DNA from: Sulfurimonas sp.
GTDB lineage: Bacteria > Campylobacterota > Campylobacteria > Campylobacterales > Sulfurimonadaceae
Direction of reading: 5' to 3'
Assembly (NCBI GenBank): GCA_028044295.1
Contig: JAOFSE010000004.1
Coordinates: forward strand, 62,001 to 126,000
Length of the DNA stretch: 64,000 nt
This document shows positions 17,750-27,847 of the stretch, piece after piece; positions within the stretch are counted from its first letter, which is position 1; the number at the start of each line of letters is the position of its first letter. The notes beneath the pieces were generated by a model. It saw only the letters and a program-made list of their open reading frames with translations, was not told where the DNA came from and ran no database searches. Both the position numbers and the translations under genes were made by a program.

Positions 17750-18713
17750 TACCTTTGTTTAAAGATATTCTCTTAATACTTCTTCTGATTATTTTATAGA
17801 CTTTAGATAAATTTTTCTCACCTTTAGCTAATTCATTGATTAGGTAGTAAGAAAATAGTCTATGCTCTTTATCTTTATAGTCATTAGCAAACTGATTACT
17901 TGCACCAGCTGTCATAACAGTAAGCTTCTTACCTCTTACTTTCATCTTATTTACCATAGTAGCTGCTGCTACTCCTTTGTATAGACCTTTCTTATTATCA
18001 TCTTGACCACTAAAGCATGAGTCCATAAATACAAATATGTTTGAAGCTAAAGATTTAGATAGGTTCTTATAGATATAGTTTACTTGAAGCTTTGGTTCTT
18101 CGTTTATAGAATCAGCACTCATGTCAGATGGCAATAGATATACATTTCCATCCTTGTCTGGAAGACCATGACCTGCATAAAATAGATATATTGTGTCACC
18201 TTCTTCAGGTATGTTCTTTATATAGTTTAGTTTATCTTTTAGTTGACCACTTGTCGCATCAGAATTAAGAAGAGTAGTAATATTTTCAGGTGGAATACCA
18301 AGAGTTGTTTTAGCAAGTTCTTCAAATGCTAAAGCTGATTTATCAGCATAAGCTACATCTGAGTTAGACTTATAGTTAGATATACCAATTATGAGTGCAT
18401 ATGAAGTATAGTTTTTCTTTGGGTTATTCTGAAAGTTAAAGTCTTGAGATGAATTTTTATAAGCCATTCTTGATTGTTTAGCTGAAGATACATCTCCACC
18501 TTTATATACTATTTTATCTTTGTATATAATTTTCTCTTTTTCAACTATCTTATCTTTATAAACAATTTTAGTTCCCGTGTTCTTTGGCGCTTCATATTGC
18601 TTAAATGCTGTACTTCCTCCACCAAATGCAGCACTTCCAGCACCTCCAGAACAACCATTAAATATTAATACTATCCATGCAATTAGGCCTATGACAATTG
18701 TGTTATGTTTCAT
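17694..18713 (-). CDS. Caspase-like (peptidase C14 family) lipoprotein
   Basis: YALIIGISNYK, IYLFYAGHGLPD (His), IFVFMDSCFSGQ (Cys); N-terminal hydrophobic segment ending in FNGC. Confidence 0.88.
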   Translation of the reverse strand: MKHNTIVIGLIAWIVLIFNGCSGGAGSAAFGGGSTAFKQYEAPKNTGTKIVYKDKIVEKEKIIYKDKIVYKGGDVSSAKQSRMAYKNSSQDFNFQNNPKKNYTSYALIIGISNYKSNSDVAYADKSALAFEELAKTTLGIPPENITTLLNSDATSGQLKDKLNYIKNIPEEGDTIYLFYAGHGLPDKDGNVYLLPSDMSADSINEEPKLQVNYIYKNLSKSLASNIFVFMDSCFSGQDDNKKGLYKGVAAATMVNKMKVRGKKLTVMTAGASNQFANDYKDKEHRLFSYYLINELAKGEKNLSKVYKIIRRSIKRISLNKGNGYMQVPQIYGDSSKNLY

Positions 18714-19049
18714 ACTTAGTTCCTTGTTCAGTCATTAATTATAACTATTTAAACATATTAATTCACTTATTCATGTATTAGTGTGTAGCAAGTGGTGAAA
18801 TGTTCCCTATAAAGTAGCCTGTCCCTTTTATTCTGTCAAAAGTGATAGTGATCACCTGTCTCCTATATTTTATCGCTGAGTAAGTATAGGGCTTTTAAAG
18901 GTGCACTTCAATAAAATAGCATAAAAGATAGTAGTAAAGATTGCATAGCGTACATGCTCTATCAGACCAAGTAATAAAACATACAAAATCAATGAACTGA
19001 TCAAGATAATAAAGATCTGGTAGAACTTGATTCATACAGAGGAATATAG

Positions 19050-20282
19050 ATGAACATTAGTTTTTCACATTTAGATATATACAAAGAATCCCAAATTGTC
19101 CCCTATTTAGAGGGTGAGTCTGGGATAGGTAAGACATCGATTATAGAGCAGTATGCTGCGTCAAAAGAAATGGATTGTATCATTATGGGAGTGGCTTCTT
19201 TAGATCATATAGAGTTTTACGGTAGGACAGTTTCAACAGATATTGTAGCAGGCTTTAATGATCAAAAATTTACTGTATTTAAGAAGTCTATACCTAACTG
19301 GGTATCAACAATACTTCAAAATGATAAAAACAATAAAGAAACGCTTCTTTTTATAGATGAGCTCAATCGAGCAGAGCCACAAAATCTTCAAAGTTTAATG
19401 AACTTAATACTTAAAAAAGAGTTTGGATCTGATAGTATTAAATTACCAGAGTCATTGTTTATTGTCTGTGCTGGTAATCCCGTCGATGACGGCAATTACC
19501 TTGTTGAGTCACTTGATAAGGCTATGCTAAGTCGAATGGCCATAGTAAAGGTTAAAGCTACGCTTGAGTCATGGAAAACGAGTTATGCTCTTTTGTATGA
19601 TACGAAAAACAATAGACAAAAGGTTCACCCCTTAATCATTAGCTACCTTGATAATAATCGTTCTGACTTTTTACTTCAAAGCAATGAAGATGACATGAGT
19701 GATCCAGGAATGGATCCAAGAAGATGGGATATGATTTCTAGACTACTGTATTCTTATGAAAAAAATACTACAAGTGATAATAACTTACTAAGCCTTTTAT
19801 CTACCGTATCTAGTAAAGAAATTACACCTAAACTTGTTAACTATCTTAAGAGCTCTAAGGTTTTAGTATTTAGCAAAATTCAAAAGCAACTTACAGAATT
19901 TTTGGACCTACATAAAGAAAAAGACTTCAAGGCATATTTAGTAGATGAAAAGAATGATACTTCTCATTATGATGAACTTATAGAGTCAATAAAATCACAA
20001 TTGGATCGTGCTCAACCCGTAACTCAGATGAATATTCTTAGCTCTTGTTTCTACGCTGTAGAGGCTGAGAGTGTAAGCGATGATATATTTGCAATTATGC
20101 TTAATGTAAGTTCTGAAGAACACATCATGTCAATAAAAGTTGGTATTAATGAGGCTGATATCTATATAGATAAGGTAGATGAAAAATATAGCTTAGGTGT
20201 CAATGAAAAACTATCTAGTGGTTTGGTGAAACACATAAATAAAACCAATCCCTATGTAGCAGAACTCCTTCGAGGGCAATAA
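19050..20282 (+). CDS. MoxR-type AAA+ ATPase
   Basis: Walker A GESGIGKTS, Walker B LLFIDELNRAEPQNLQSLMNL, sensor-1-like FIVCAGNP, DKAMLSRM. Confidence 0.88.
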   Translation: MNISFSHLDIYKESQIVPYLEGESGIGKTSIIEQYAASKEMDCIIMGVASLDHIEFYGRTVSTDIVAGFNDQKFTVFKKSIPNWVSTILQNDKNNKETLLFIDELNRAEPQNLQSLMNLILKKEFGSDSIKLPESLFIVCAGNPVDDGNYLVESLDKAMLSRMAIVKVKATLESWKTSYALLYDTKNNRQKVHPLIISYLDNNRSDFLLQSNEDDMSDPGMDPRRWDMISRLLYSYEKNTTSDNNLLSLLSTVSSKEITPKLVNYLKSSKVLVFSKIQKQLTEFLDLHKEKDFKAYLVDEKNDTSHYDELIESIKSQLDRAQPVTQMNILSSCFYAVEAESVSDDIFAIMLNVSSEEHIMSIKVGINEADIYIDKVDEKYSLGVNEKLSSGLVKHINKTNPYVAELLRGQ

Positions 20283-20283
20283 T

Positions 20284-21750
20284 ATGACACCATCTTACCT
20301 TCATGAAAATCTCATGCAAGCGTGTGAAGATGCTAATATAGACGAGGTGAAACGATGGCTAGCTCTTGGTGCTGACGTAAACTTAAATATACACCTTCCT
20401 AAGAATGCCTTAGATATAGCCGTACAAACAGGTAATGATCAAATTATTAATCTACTGTTAGAGTCTGACGCTACAGTAAAAGAGTATGTGCTTCAAAAAG
20501 CCATAGAAAAAGACAAAAAATATTTGCATCTTTTAATTCCAAACTTTGAAGCGTGTAAGGATGAAAAACTTCTTAAAGGGATGCTTCTAGCAGCCATTAA
20601 TATAGGTGATTTAGACCTCGCAAAGCACGCAATCAAGCAAGGGGTAAAACCAGCCTCATTGTTTGTATATGCAGTTTTAACCATTGCTAGTGTAGAAATA
20701 TTACAATTGTTACTTGAAAATGGTTTTAATATACATGCGGATTCAAACAAAATTTTAACCAAATGGATGGGTTCATCTCCAATAAACTCGCATGGAGAGA
20801 CAAGCCGTAAAAGAGATGATCTCTTACAATTTATCATTGAGTATTATCTAGAAAGACCCAACTCTATAGAAGGATTTAAATCTTGGAATCCATCGGATAA
20901 ATCACGTTTGTTTAGAATGGGATTAGACACTAATAATTTGAACATGATGAAATTTGCGGTTTTGACAGGGGCAAATAAAAATGAATCGCTTAATTCTGTA
21001 CTCAATCGATATTACTCAAAAACACAAGACCCTAAAGGTGTCAATGTTGACTCGGAGATAATCGAATATATTTTAAACTCAAATATAATATTTAATAAGG
21101 TGGTCATTGCAAACGCAGTATGTTTTAACTATACTGAAGTTTTGAATGCTCTAAGCCATATGGATGATTTAGAATATGCTTATGAGATAGCCTATAGCTA
21201 TGAAAATGAGGTCTTGCAAAACTATTTTATTAACAAAGGTGTTTGTTTACAAGCACAACACTGTACTAAAATGAAAGTTTCTGCCACCAAAGGCAATCTT
21301 AAAGACTTACGACAAGCCGTTAGTAATGGTGCTAATCCAGACCTGTTAGGTACTGATGTTATTGTTGAAATCATCAATGAAAATCAGCTAGAAATACTAA
21401 AATATCTTCATGCCTCAGGTACAGAGTTTAACGGGTCGTATAATGAGCACCTAAATAAGGCAATGAATGCTCACCATGCCTATGAAAGCATAAGCTACCT
21501 CATAGAATTAGGTCTTGATATAACCAGTATAGGAAACTTACCACTAGACTACAGGGCAAAATACCCCTCCTTTTCTGACATGTGGGGAAAAAAAATTAGA
21601 AATATCTTTAATTACACTGTTTATTTAGCAACAGAAGTGTATCCAAGGCAAGAAGGCAAAAAAAAAGAAGAGGTCTTAAAAAAAATTGCAGAGTTTTCAA
21701 CACTTCCTTATGTTATAAAAATGTCTGAGGCTGCATCACTTGAACAATAA
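20284..21750 (+). CDS. Ankyrin-repeat protein
   Basis: LMQACEDANIDEVKRWLALGADVNLNIHLPKNALDIAVQTGNDQIINLLLESDA and later repeats (SNGANPDLL). Confidence 0.85.
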   Translation: MTPSYLHENLMQACEDANIDEVKRWLALGADVNLNIHLPKNALDIAVQTGNDQIINLLLESDATVKEYVLQKAIEKDKKYLHLLIPNFEACKDEKLLKGMLLAAINIGDLDLAKHAIKQGVKPASLFVYAVLTIASVEILQLLLENGFNIHADSNKILTKWMGSSPINSHGETSRKRDDLLQFIIEYYLERPNSIEGFKSWNPSDKSRLFRMGLDTNNLNMMKFAVLTGANKNESLNSVLNRYYSKTQDPKGVNVDSEIIEYILNSNIIFNKVVIANAVCFNYTEVLNALSHMDDLEYAYEIAYSYENEVLQNYFINKGVCLQAQHCTKMKVSATKGNLKDLRQAVSNGANPDLLGTDVIVEIINENQLEILKYLHASGTEFNGSYNEHLNKAMNAHHAYESISYLIELGLDITSIGNLPLDYRAKYPSFSDMWGKKIRNIFNYTVYLATEVYPRQEGKKKEEVLKKIAEFSTLPYVIKMSEAASLEQ

Positions 21751-23290
21751 TCAAAATCACCTCTACAGTATGAAAACCATTGAGTCTATCATTGCTAATC
21801 CTGATAGTAGTTGGAAAAAAGTATTTAAAGAGATGATTATTTCTATGATCGCTTCTAATACAAATGAGTTGCTTTGGTATGCAAATTTTCTAAGCAGATG
21901 TGAATATGAATTTCACTTTGATGAATCATTTGTTTCATCGGTTTATTTTAATGGGAAAAATTTTGTTATTGTCGTCAATCCAGTGATACTTGGAGTCATT
22001 CATAAAGACCAAATTATTGCCATACTTAAACATAGTGCGGGACATATAATTAACCATCACTTTGCTCGAGGAAACTACGACAAAAGCATAAATAAAGAAG
22101 TGATTGAAACAGCAAAAGATATAGTCATTAATGGATGTATACAAGTTCCTTATATTAAAGATTTACCTCGTACTGGTCACTATAAAGATTCCCCTATTTC
22201 AGCACTTTTTTATCAGTCCCTTTTCCAAAAGTACCACATAGAAACGTATGAGGTTGGTAGAGAGTTTGAATATTATGTAGAGCTTATACAAGAAACTTTA
22301 AAAGATGGTTCTTTTCATGAAGCACAAGACACTAATGAATCATCTAATGATGAGATAGATATACCATCAGATACTTCGTCAGACAAAGATGAAAACAGTA
22401 AGCCCTCAAGCAATGGTAAAGAAGATAGCGTGCAAGACACAGATGAAAAGAGTGGATCATCCCAAAGAAATGATGAGACGCATACACAGTCACAATCTTT
22501 ATCTCATAAAACCTTAGAAGCCTTAAAAAATGGTGAGTGTAAGATGGATAACCATGAGTATGGTCAACAGCTTCAAGAAGCTGTGGAACTTAATGATGAT
22601 GTATTAAACTCTTTTATGCATAGCACATTAAATGAAATGATACATGATTCAACAGACTTTGCAAGAGGTTTTACACCGGGTGTTGCAACGGGGGTACTCA
22701 GTAACATTGAAAAAAAGAACTCACACAAAGATTGGAGAAAGATACTTAACAAAAAGATGCGAAACTCCTTCAATAATTCTACACGCTACAGAGAACCAAA
22801 TAAGTCGAGACAACATCCCATTTTCCAAGATGATTTAGACTTGTATGGATACAGCTACACAAAGAAACCTAAACTAGCCGTTGTACTTGATGTGTCAGGT
22901 TCTGTTGATGACAAACTTCTTGCTTCTTTGATGTCTGAAGTCCAAGCCATCCAGAGAAGATATTCTATTAAGAGTGTTACCCTAGTGCAAGTTGACACCG
23001 AGATAAAAAGCATAGAAAAGTTTGGATTTCGAGACAAGTTCATAAAGAGACAAGGTAGTGGTGGAACCATAATGGAACCAGGTTTTACGACCTTGTTAGA
23101 ACAATCACGTCGTGATATACCTGATATGATAATATGTGCTACAGATGGAGATATAGAAAAAAGTTTTAAACAAGTTAAAATCCCAAATAAAATACAGGTA
23201 ATTTGGCTTATTGAAAAAAAAGGCAGATTATTGTTTGATGTAAGTGAATATCCAAAACAGCAGATGCATGTTATTAAGTTTTCTGTGTAA
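21740..23290 (+). CDS. Zincin-like (DUF2201 N-terminal type) plus VWA domain protein
   Basis: AILKHSAGHIINHHF...AKDIVINGCI then acidic/Ser linker then MIDAS: VVLDVSGSVDD, GSGGTIMEP, IICATDGDIEK; TTG start overlapping the ankyrin gene. Confidence 0.82.
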   Translation: MNNNQNHLYSMKTIESIIANPDSSWKKVFKEMIISMIASNTNELLWYANFLSRCEYEFHFDESFVSSVYFNGKNFVIVVNPVILGVIHKDQIIAILKHSAGHIINHHFARGNYDKSINKEVIETAKDIVINGCIQVPYIKDLPRTGHYKDSPISALFYQSLFQKYHIETYEVGREFEYYVELIQETLKDGSFHEAQDTNESSNDEIDIPSDTSSDKDENSKPSSNGKEDSVQDTDEKSGSSQRNDETHTQSQSLSHKTLEALKNGECKMDNHEYGQQLQEAVELNDDVLNSFMHSTLNEMIHDSTDFARGFTPGVATGVLSNIEKKNSHKDWRKILNKKMRNSFNNSTRYREPNKSRQHPIFQDDLDLYGYSYTKKPKLAVVLDVSGSVDDKLLASLMSEVQAIQRRYSIKSVTLVQVDTEIKSIEKFGFRDKFIKRQGSGGTIMEPGFTTLLEQSRRDIPDMIICATDGDIEKSFKQVKIPNKIQVIWLIEKKGRLLFDVSEYPKQQMHVIKFSV

Positions 23291-23453
23291 AACAAAAACA
23301 ATGCGTAAAATCATATGCTGATTAAAGGCTATTTGCAAATAAAGTTGCCGCTCCCCTTTATTTATAACTTTGCAAAGCATTTATTAATGATAGAAAATTA
23401 AGTTGGAAATATAATCACTTAGATATACTCCGTTTATAAATGAAGGATAGACT

Positions 23454-23816
23454 ATGGCTTATATAGATTTAACAACTAAAAATTTTAATGAAGTTCTGGA
23501 TAATAACGAAATCGTGATAATTGACTTTTGGGCAGAATGGTGTGGACCTTGTCAAAAGTTTGCCCCGATATTTGAAATGTCATCAGAGTATCACTCGGAC
23601 GTAGTTTTTGCTAAAATTGATACAGAGGATCAGTCTGTTATCGCCAAACATTATGGGGTTGTCTCAGTTCCTACTGTAATGATTATGAGAGATGGTATTA
23701 TTGTTATTAATCATGAAGGAAGTTTGACAGAGGCCGCGATTTATGATCTTATTACGCATGTTAGGTGTCTTGATATGGATAAGGTACGTGAAGATTTAAA
23801 TAACAATGAAGAATGA
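23454..23816 (+). CDS. Thioredoxin family protein
   Basis: IDFWAEWCGPCQKFAP, VVSVPTVMIMRDG. Confidence 0.9.
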   Translation: MAYIDLTTKNFNEVLDNNEIVIIDFWAEWCGPCQKFAPIFEMSSEYHSDVVFAKIDTEDQSVIAKHYGVVSVPTVMIMRDGIIVINHEGSLTEAAIYDLITHVRCLDMDKVREDLNNNEE

Positions 23817-23866
23817 GAGAAATAAATTTAATGATTTTGGGAATGCTTGAAAGCTCGTAGTAATAG

Positions 23867-23943
23867 TGGTGGGTTCTGGGCGACTCGAACGCCCGACCAC
23901 TCCGTTATGAGCGGAGGGCTCTAACCAACTGAGCTAAGAACCC
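23867..23943 (-). tRNA. tRNA with CAT anticodon (Met or lysidine-Ile2; not distinguished)
   Basis: GGGTTCTTAGCTCAGTTGGTTAGAGCCCTCCGCTCATAACGGAGTGGTCGGGCGTTCGAGTCGCCCAGAACCCACCA; 7-bp acceptor, CTCATAA loop, encoded CCA. Confidence 0.93.
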
Positions 23944-24002
23944 ACTTACTAGGCCGGAATTATAATGTATGCGACCTTATAATATTCTGATTTTAAAGTA
24001 TT

Positions 24003-24440
24003 TTACTGAGTATTAATCATCCACAATGAAAATATATTTAAATAATCCCAAAGTGACTTGATCGACTCCTCTGAAATCCCCTCTTCTTTTAACTCTTTTA
24101 AAAGTGGTATATAGAGTTCTAGCCACACTTGTCTAGCATGTGCATCGATTCTAAAAGGTTGATGTCTTCCTGCCATTCTTGGTGCTCCACGACTCTCGTT
24201 GAAGTATGGGTAACCACCACATATTTGAATAAAAAAGTCACTTGAGTGTTTCTTCGCAAGTTCAAAACCTTCATCACTTGTTGGAAAAAGGTTCGCTATA
24301 TCACTCTGTCTTAGTTTATCGTAGTGTTTTGAGACTAACACTCTCATACCCTCTTCAGTTAACTCTTGCAGTACTTTATGTGTTGGTTTTGTAACTGGTG
24401 GTCTAAAACCAAACTGTGCTTGTGCTATGTCAAAATTCAT
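24003..24440 (-). CDS. Truncated hemoglobin-like globin
   Basis: FFIQICGGYPYFNESRGAPRMAGRHQPFRIDAHARQVWLELYIPLL. Confidence 0.75.
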   Translation of the reverse strand: MNFDIAQAQFGFRPPVTKPTHKVLQELTEEGMRVLVSKHYDKLRQSDIANLFPTSDEGFELAKKHSSDFFIQICGGYPYFNESRGAPRMAGRHQPFRIDAHARQVWLELYIPLLKELKEEGISEESIKSLWDYLNIFSLWMINTQ

Positions 24441-27400
24441 TAGTTTATTTCCTCTTGTGGTGATTTTATTTTAAATACTACTGCATAGAGTAGTGGTACG
24501 TAAATTAGGTTCAGTACTGTTGCCCATGCTATACCAAATCCTAGTGATATTGCCATAGGTTGAAGTATCATAGCTTGGCCTGATGCAAAAAATATTAGGG
24601 TTGAGAGACCAAGTACAGTTGTCAAAGACGTAAGTAAAATAGGTCTAAGCCTCGTTCCTGCTTGTTTCATCAGTTGTTCTGTATCACGTGCATGTTTTAT
24701 GAAGTTTACAACTATAAGTCCATCATTGACAACTACACCGGCAAGGCCTACTATACCTATCATTCCCGGCATAGTAATATTTATACCCATTAACCAGTGT
24801 CCAAAGAAAACACCAAGTAAAACTAGTGGTATAGTACTTATAACTATAAGTGGCTTTCGTATAGAGTCAAAAAGCCAAACTAAAGTAATAAAAATTAAAA
24901 AGATAGCTATCAGAGCTGAACGCATCATCTCATTCATATTCTTTTTGTTCTCTTTTTCTTCACCTTTTATCTCTATTTTGTAGCCATCTGACTTTAGTTC
25001 TGAAAAAGTTGTCTTTAACTTTTTCATAGTTTCAGAGGATGTTATGACCTTTTTATCTAAAGATGCAAATACAGTGTTGAGTCTAACACCATCTTCTTTT
25101 TTAAGAGCGACAAAGCCTTGTACCATTATGAACTCACATACATCACTTAAAAGTACATACTGCTCAGATGATGGTACTTTAACCTCAACACTATTTATAG
25201 AGTTTATGTCTTCATTTACTCCACTCTCTATCTTTATACGAACAAGACCTTTAGTGTTGAACATTTTTCCATACTCACCCTTTAAGTAGTACGAACGAAG
25301 TTCTCTTGAAATCAGCTCTTCATTGAAGCCAAGTTGCTGTCCATACTCATTTACACGGAGCTTTAACTCTTTTTCACCTATCTTAGAGTCATCTGAGATG
25401 TTGTTAACACCATCTATGGACTCAAGAGCATCTTTTAAGATCATCACACCTTCTAAGCTTTTCTTCTCATCTTTAGAGCTTATACTTATCTCTATATCAG
25501 AGGCAACTACTCCAGCTCCAGGCACATTTACAACAAGCTCTTCAAAAACTAAATCATCCCCATCTTTTAACTCTCTAAAAGTCTCTGCTACTTTATCTAT
25601 CTCTACAGATATACTTTTTGCATCTTTAGTTCTCGTTAATACGTCTTTGTTATATTCTATTGATAAGTAGGGACTTATGTATCTATCAAAAGCATTATCA
25701 GGTGCTCTCTCTTTTAAATCTACAAATATATGAAATAGATGATCCCCAGTTTCAGCTATTCTTTTAGCATCTAGTTTCATACCTATCACGGACGTTATAG
25801 AAGATATATCATTACCATCTATTTTCTCTAAAAGTTTCTTTTCTAACCTAGTTACATGTAACTCTGTATCTTCTAGTTCACTGTTGATATTTACATTACC
25901 AGTTACATAGATTTGTGTAGTATCAAAATCTGGAAAAAGTTGAAATTTTGAGTTTTTTATCATTACAAATGTTAGCCCTAAAATGGTTACTACTATGACT
26001 ATAAGAGATGTCCACTTTCTTTGAAAAACAAAGTGTAGTGCCCCGCTATGCCATCCGCCAAACTTCTTCCAAATCTTTTTTGTAAAACTTTCATCTTTAG
26101 AGACTCTCAAAAAGTCATGCGCATGTAAAGGAAGAAAGTAAAAGGCCTCAAAAAGTGAAGAGAGTAAAAGAACAGTGATCATAATAGGAATAATCTTTAT
26201 AAACATTCCCATCTCACCAGTTAGAAGAAGCATAGGTAAAAATGCAAAAACTGTAGTAAGTGTGGCAGTTAAAACAGCTGGAAACATCTCTAGAGCTCCA
26301 GTGATAGCAGCTTCTCTTCTCTCCATACCCTCCTCTAAATGTCTGTAAATATTTTCAGCTACAACTATAGCTTCATCCACTAGCATACCTAGTGCTATAA
26401 GTGCACCAAGAAGTGATAGCATATTTAAACTATCACCCATCAACTCGGTTACAATCAGACCCATCATAAAACTCATAGGGATACCAATAGCTACAACCAT
26501 AGCAATACCACGATTTATAAAAAACAGCATAGCTATAAAAACGAGCATAAGACCAAAAGCGATATTAGAAAAAACAGTATTCAGACGATTTTTAATCCAT
26601 ATAGATGTATCTGTATAGATGTCATATTGTAACTCGGGGTATTTTTTTGAACTCTCATCTAAAAGAGCGCGTATCTCTTTTACAAGTTCTATAGAGTTTC
26701 CATCTTTAGACTTTGTAATATTAATAGATACATTTCTAACGCCATTATAGTGTGATAACTCTACTTCATCACGAAGTTTAAATGATATGTCTGCAATGTC
26801 ACCTATACGTACTCTAGAATTACCAACACTAATGACAGTATCTTCTATGCTCTCTTTACTTTTTTCGCCATTATAAGTAGATATATATAGATGTGCACCC
26901 TTCTCTTTTATAGTACCTATTGGAAAGATTGAACTTATATCTTTAAGTGAAGAAATTGCCAATGATGGTGCCAGTCCAAAAGCTAATAGTTTTTGCTCAT
27001 TTATCTTTATAACAAGTTCAGTATCAGAATCACCACGAATAACTATTTCAGCTAAGTCTTTTAACTTACTTAGCTTACTCTTTAACTCTTCTGCACGTTC
27101 AAGTAATTCTTCCTTACTCTTATCACCGGCAAGCGCCACTAGTACAAGTGGAAAGTTATGAAGTCTTATCTTTGCTATTGGCTCAGACATATCAGCTGGT
27201 AAGTCTTTTTTTACATTACTGACTACATCTTTTACATCGTTTAGTACACTTATGTTCTCTGAGCCAGTTTTTATATCTGCTCGTATTGTAAACGAACCAT
27301 TTTTGATTGTACTTTTGATAGTATCTAACTCATTGATGTTTTGAAGGTCGTCCTCTATCGTTTTCACAACCATATTGTCGAGTATATCAGCAGATGTTCC

Positions 27401-27565
27401 AACGTATCCACCACTTACAGTTATCTTGTCCATATTCATAGGAGGAAATATCTCTTTAGGAATATTTATGTACGCGAATATAGATAGTAAAAGTATAAAT
27501 GTTAAGAAGATATGGTTAAGTAATGGTTTGTCTATGCCAAATTCTAAAAAACGACGTATCATCAA
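24440..27565 (-). CDS. RND efflux transporter permease (AcrB/CzcA-like)
   Basis: 12-TM RND pattern; LGMLVDEAIVVAENIYRHLEEG, GIVGLAGVVVNDGLIVVNFI. Confidence 0.9.
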   Translation of the reverse strand: MMIRRFLEFGIDKPLLNHIFLTFILLLSIFAYINIPKEIFPPMNMDKITVSGGYVGTSADILDNMVVKTIEDDLQNINELDTIKSTIKNGSFTIRADIKTGSENISVLNDVKDVVSNVKKDLPADMSEPIAKIRLHNFPLVLVALAGDKSKEELLERAEELKSKLSKLKDLAEIVIRGDSDTELVIKINEQKLLAFGLAPSLAISSLKDISSIFPIGTIKEKGAHLYISTYNGEKSKESIEDTVISVGNSRVRIGDIADISFKLRDEVELSHYNGVRNVSINITKSKDGNSIELVKEIRALLDESSKKYPELQYDIYTDTSIWIKNRLNTVFSNIAFGLMLVFIAMLFFINRGIAMVVAIGIPMSFMMGLIVTELMGDSLNMLSLLGALIALGMLVDEAIVVAENIYRHLEEGMERREAAITGALEMFPAVLTATLTTVFAFLPMLLLTGEMGMFIKIIPIMITVLLLSSLFEAFYFLPLHAHDFLRVSKDESFTKKIWKKFGGWHSGALHFVFQRKWTSLIVIVVTILGLTFVMIKNSKFQLFPDFDTTQIYVTGNVNINSELEDTELHVTRLEKKLLEKIDGNDISSITSVIGMKLDAKRIAETGDHLFHIFVDLKERAPDNAFDRYISPYLSIEYNKDVLTRTKDAKSISVEIDKVAETFRELKDGDDLVFEELVVNVPGAGVVASDIEISISSKDEKKSLEGVMILKDALESIDGVNNISDDSKIGEKELKLRVNEYGQQLGFNEELISRELRSYYLKGEYGKMFNTKGLVRIKIESGVNEDINSINSVEVKVPSSEQYVLLSDVCEFIMVQGFVALKKEDGVRLNTVFASLDKKVITSSETMKKLKTTFSELKSDGYKIEIKGEEKENKKNMNEMMRSALIAIFLIFITLVWLFDSIRKPLIVISTIPLVLLGVFFGHWLMGINITMPGMIGIVGLAGVVVNDGLIVVNFIKHARDTEQLMKQAGTRLRPILLTSLTTVLGLSTLIFFASGQAMILQPMAISLGFGIAWATVLNLIYVPLLYAVVFKIKSPQEEIN

Positions 27566-27571
27566 CTACTC

Positions 27572-27847
27572 TTAAAAAATTGTATCAAGGATTTGGTTTT
27601 TAAAGCGAATCGACTCAACCGAAGAACTTATAACCCTGTTTTCTTCTTTTAAAGTGTCATATTCACCTTTGAGTTTAGAGATATCTCTACTTTTAAAATA
27701 AATTTGTTGTTGTATATATATCTTTGGAAAGAGTACAACTACTACAAAAATGATACTTAGAACCGTATATGCCAAGTAAGTTGCATCAACACCCTTAGGG
27801 TTAATAAACGAGTCATACTCTTCTAATAATTCAGTTTTTTCACTCAT
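27572..27847 (-). CDS. FtsL-like small bitopic protein
   Basis: Single TM followed by coiled coil, immediately downstream of rsmH. Confidence 0.55.
   Translation of the reverse strand: MSEKTELLEEYDSFINPKGVDATYLAYTVLSIIFVVVVLFPKIYIQQQIYFKSRDISKLKGEYDTLKEENRVISSSVESIRFKNQILDTIF

Noticed and set aside
23867-23943. Integration of a genomic island at the CAT-anticodon tRNA
   Set aside because: No integrase gene and no obvious direct repeat of the tRNA 3' end was seen in the window.
24699-25670. Plus-strand ORFs antisense to the RND transporter
   Set aside because: Shadow ORFs opposite a well-supported 1041-aa gene; no recognisable motifs.
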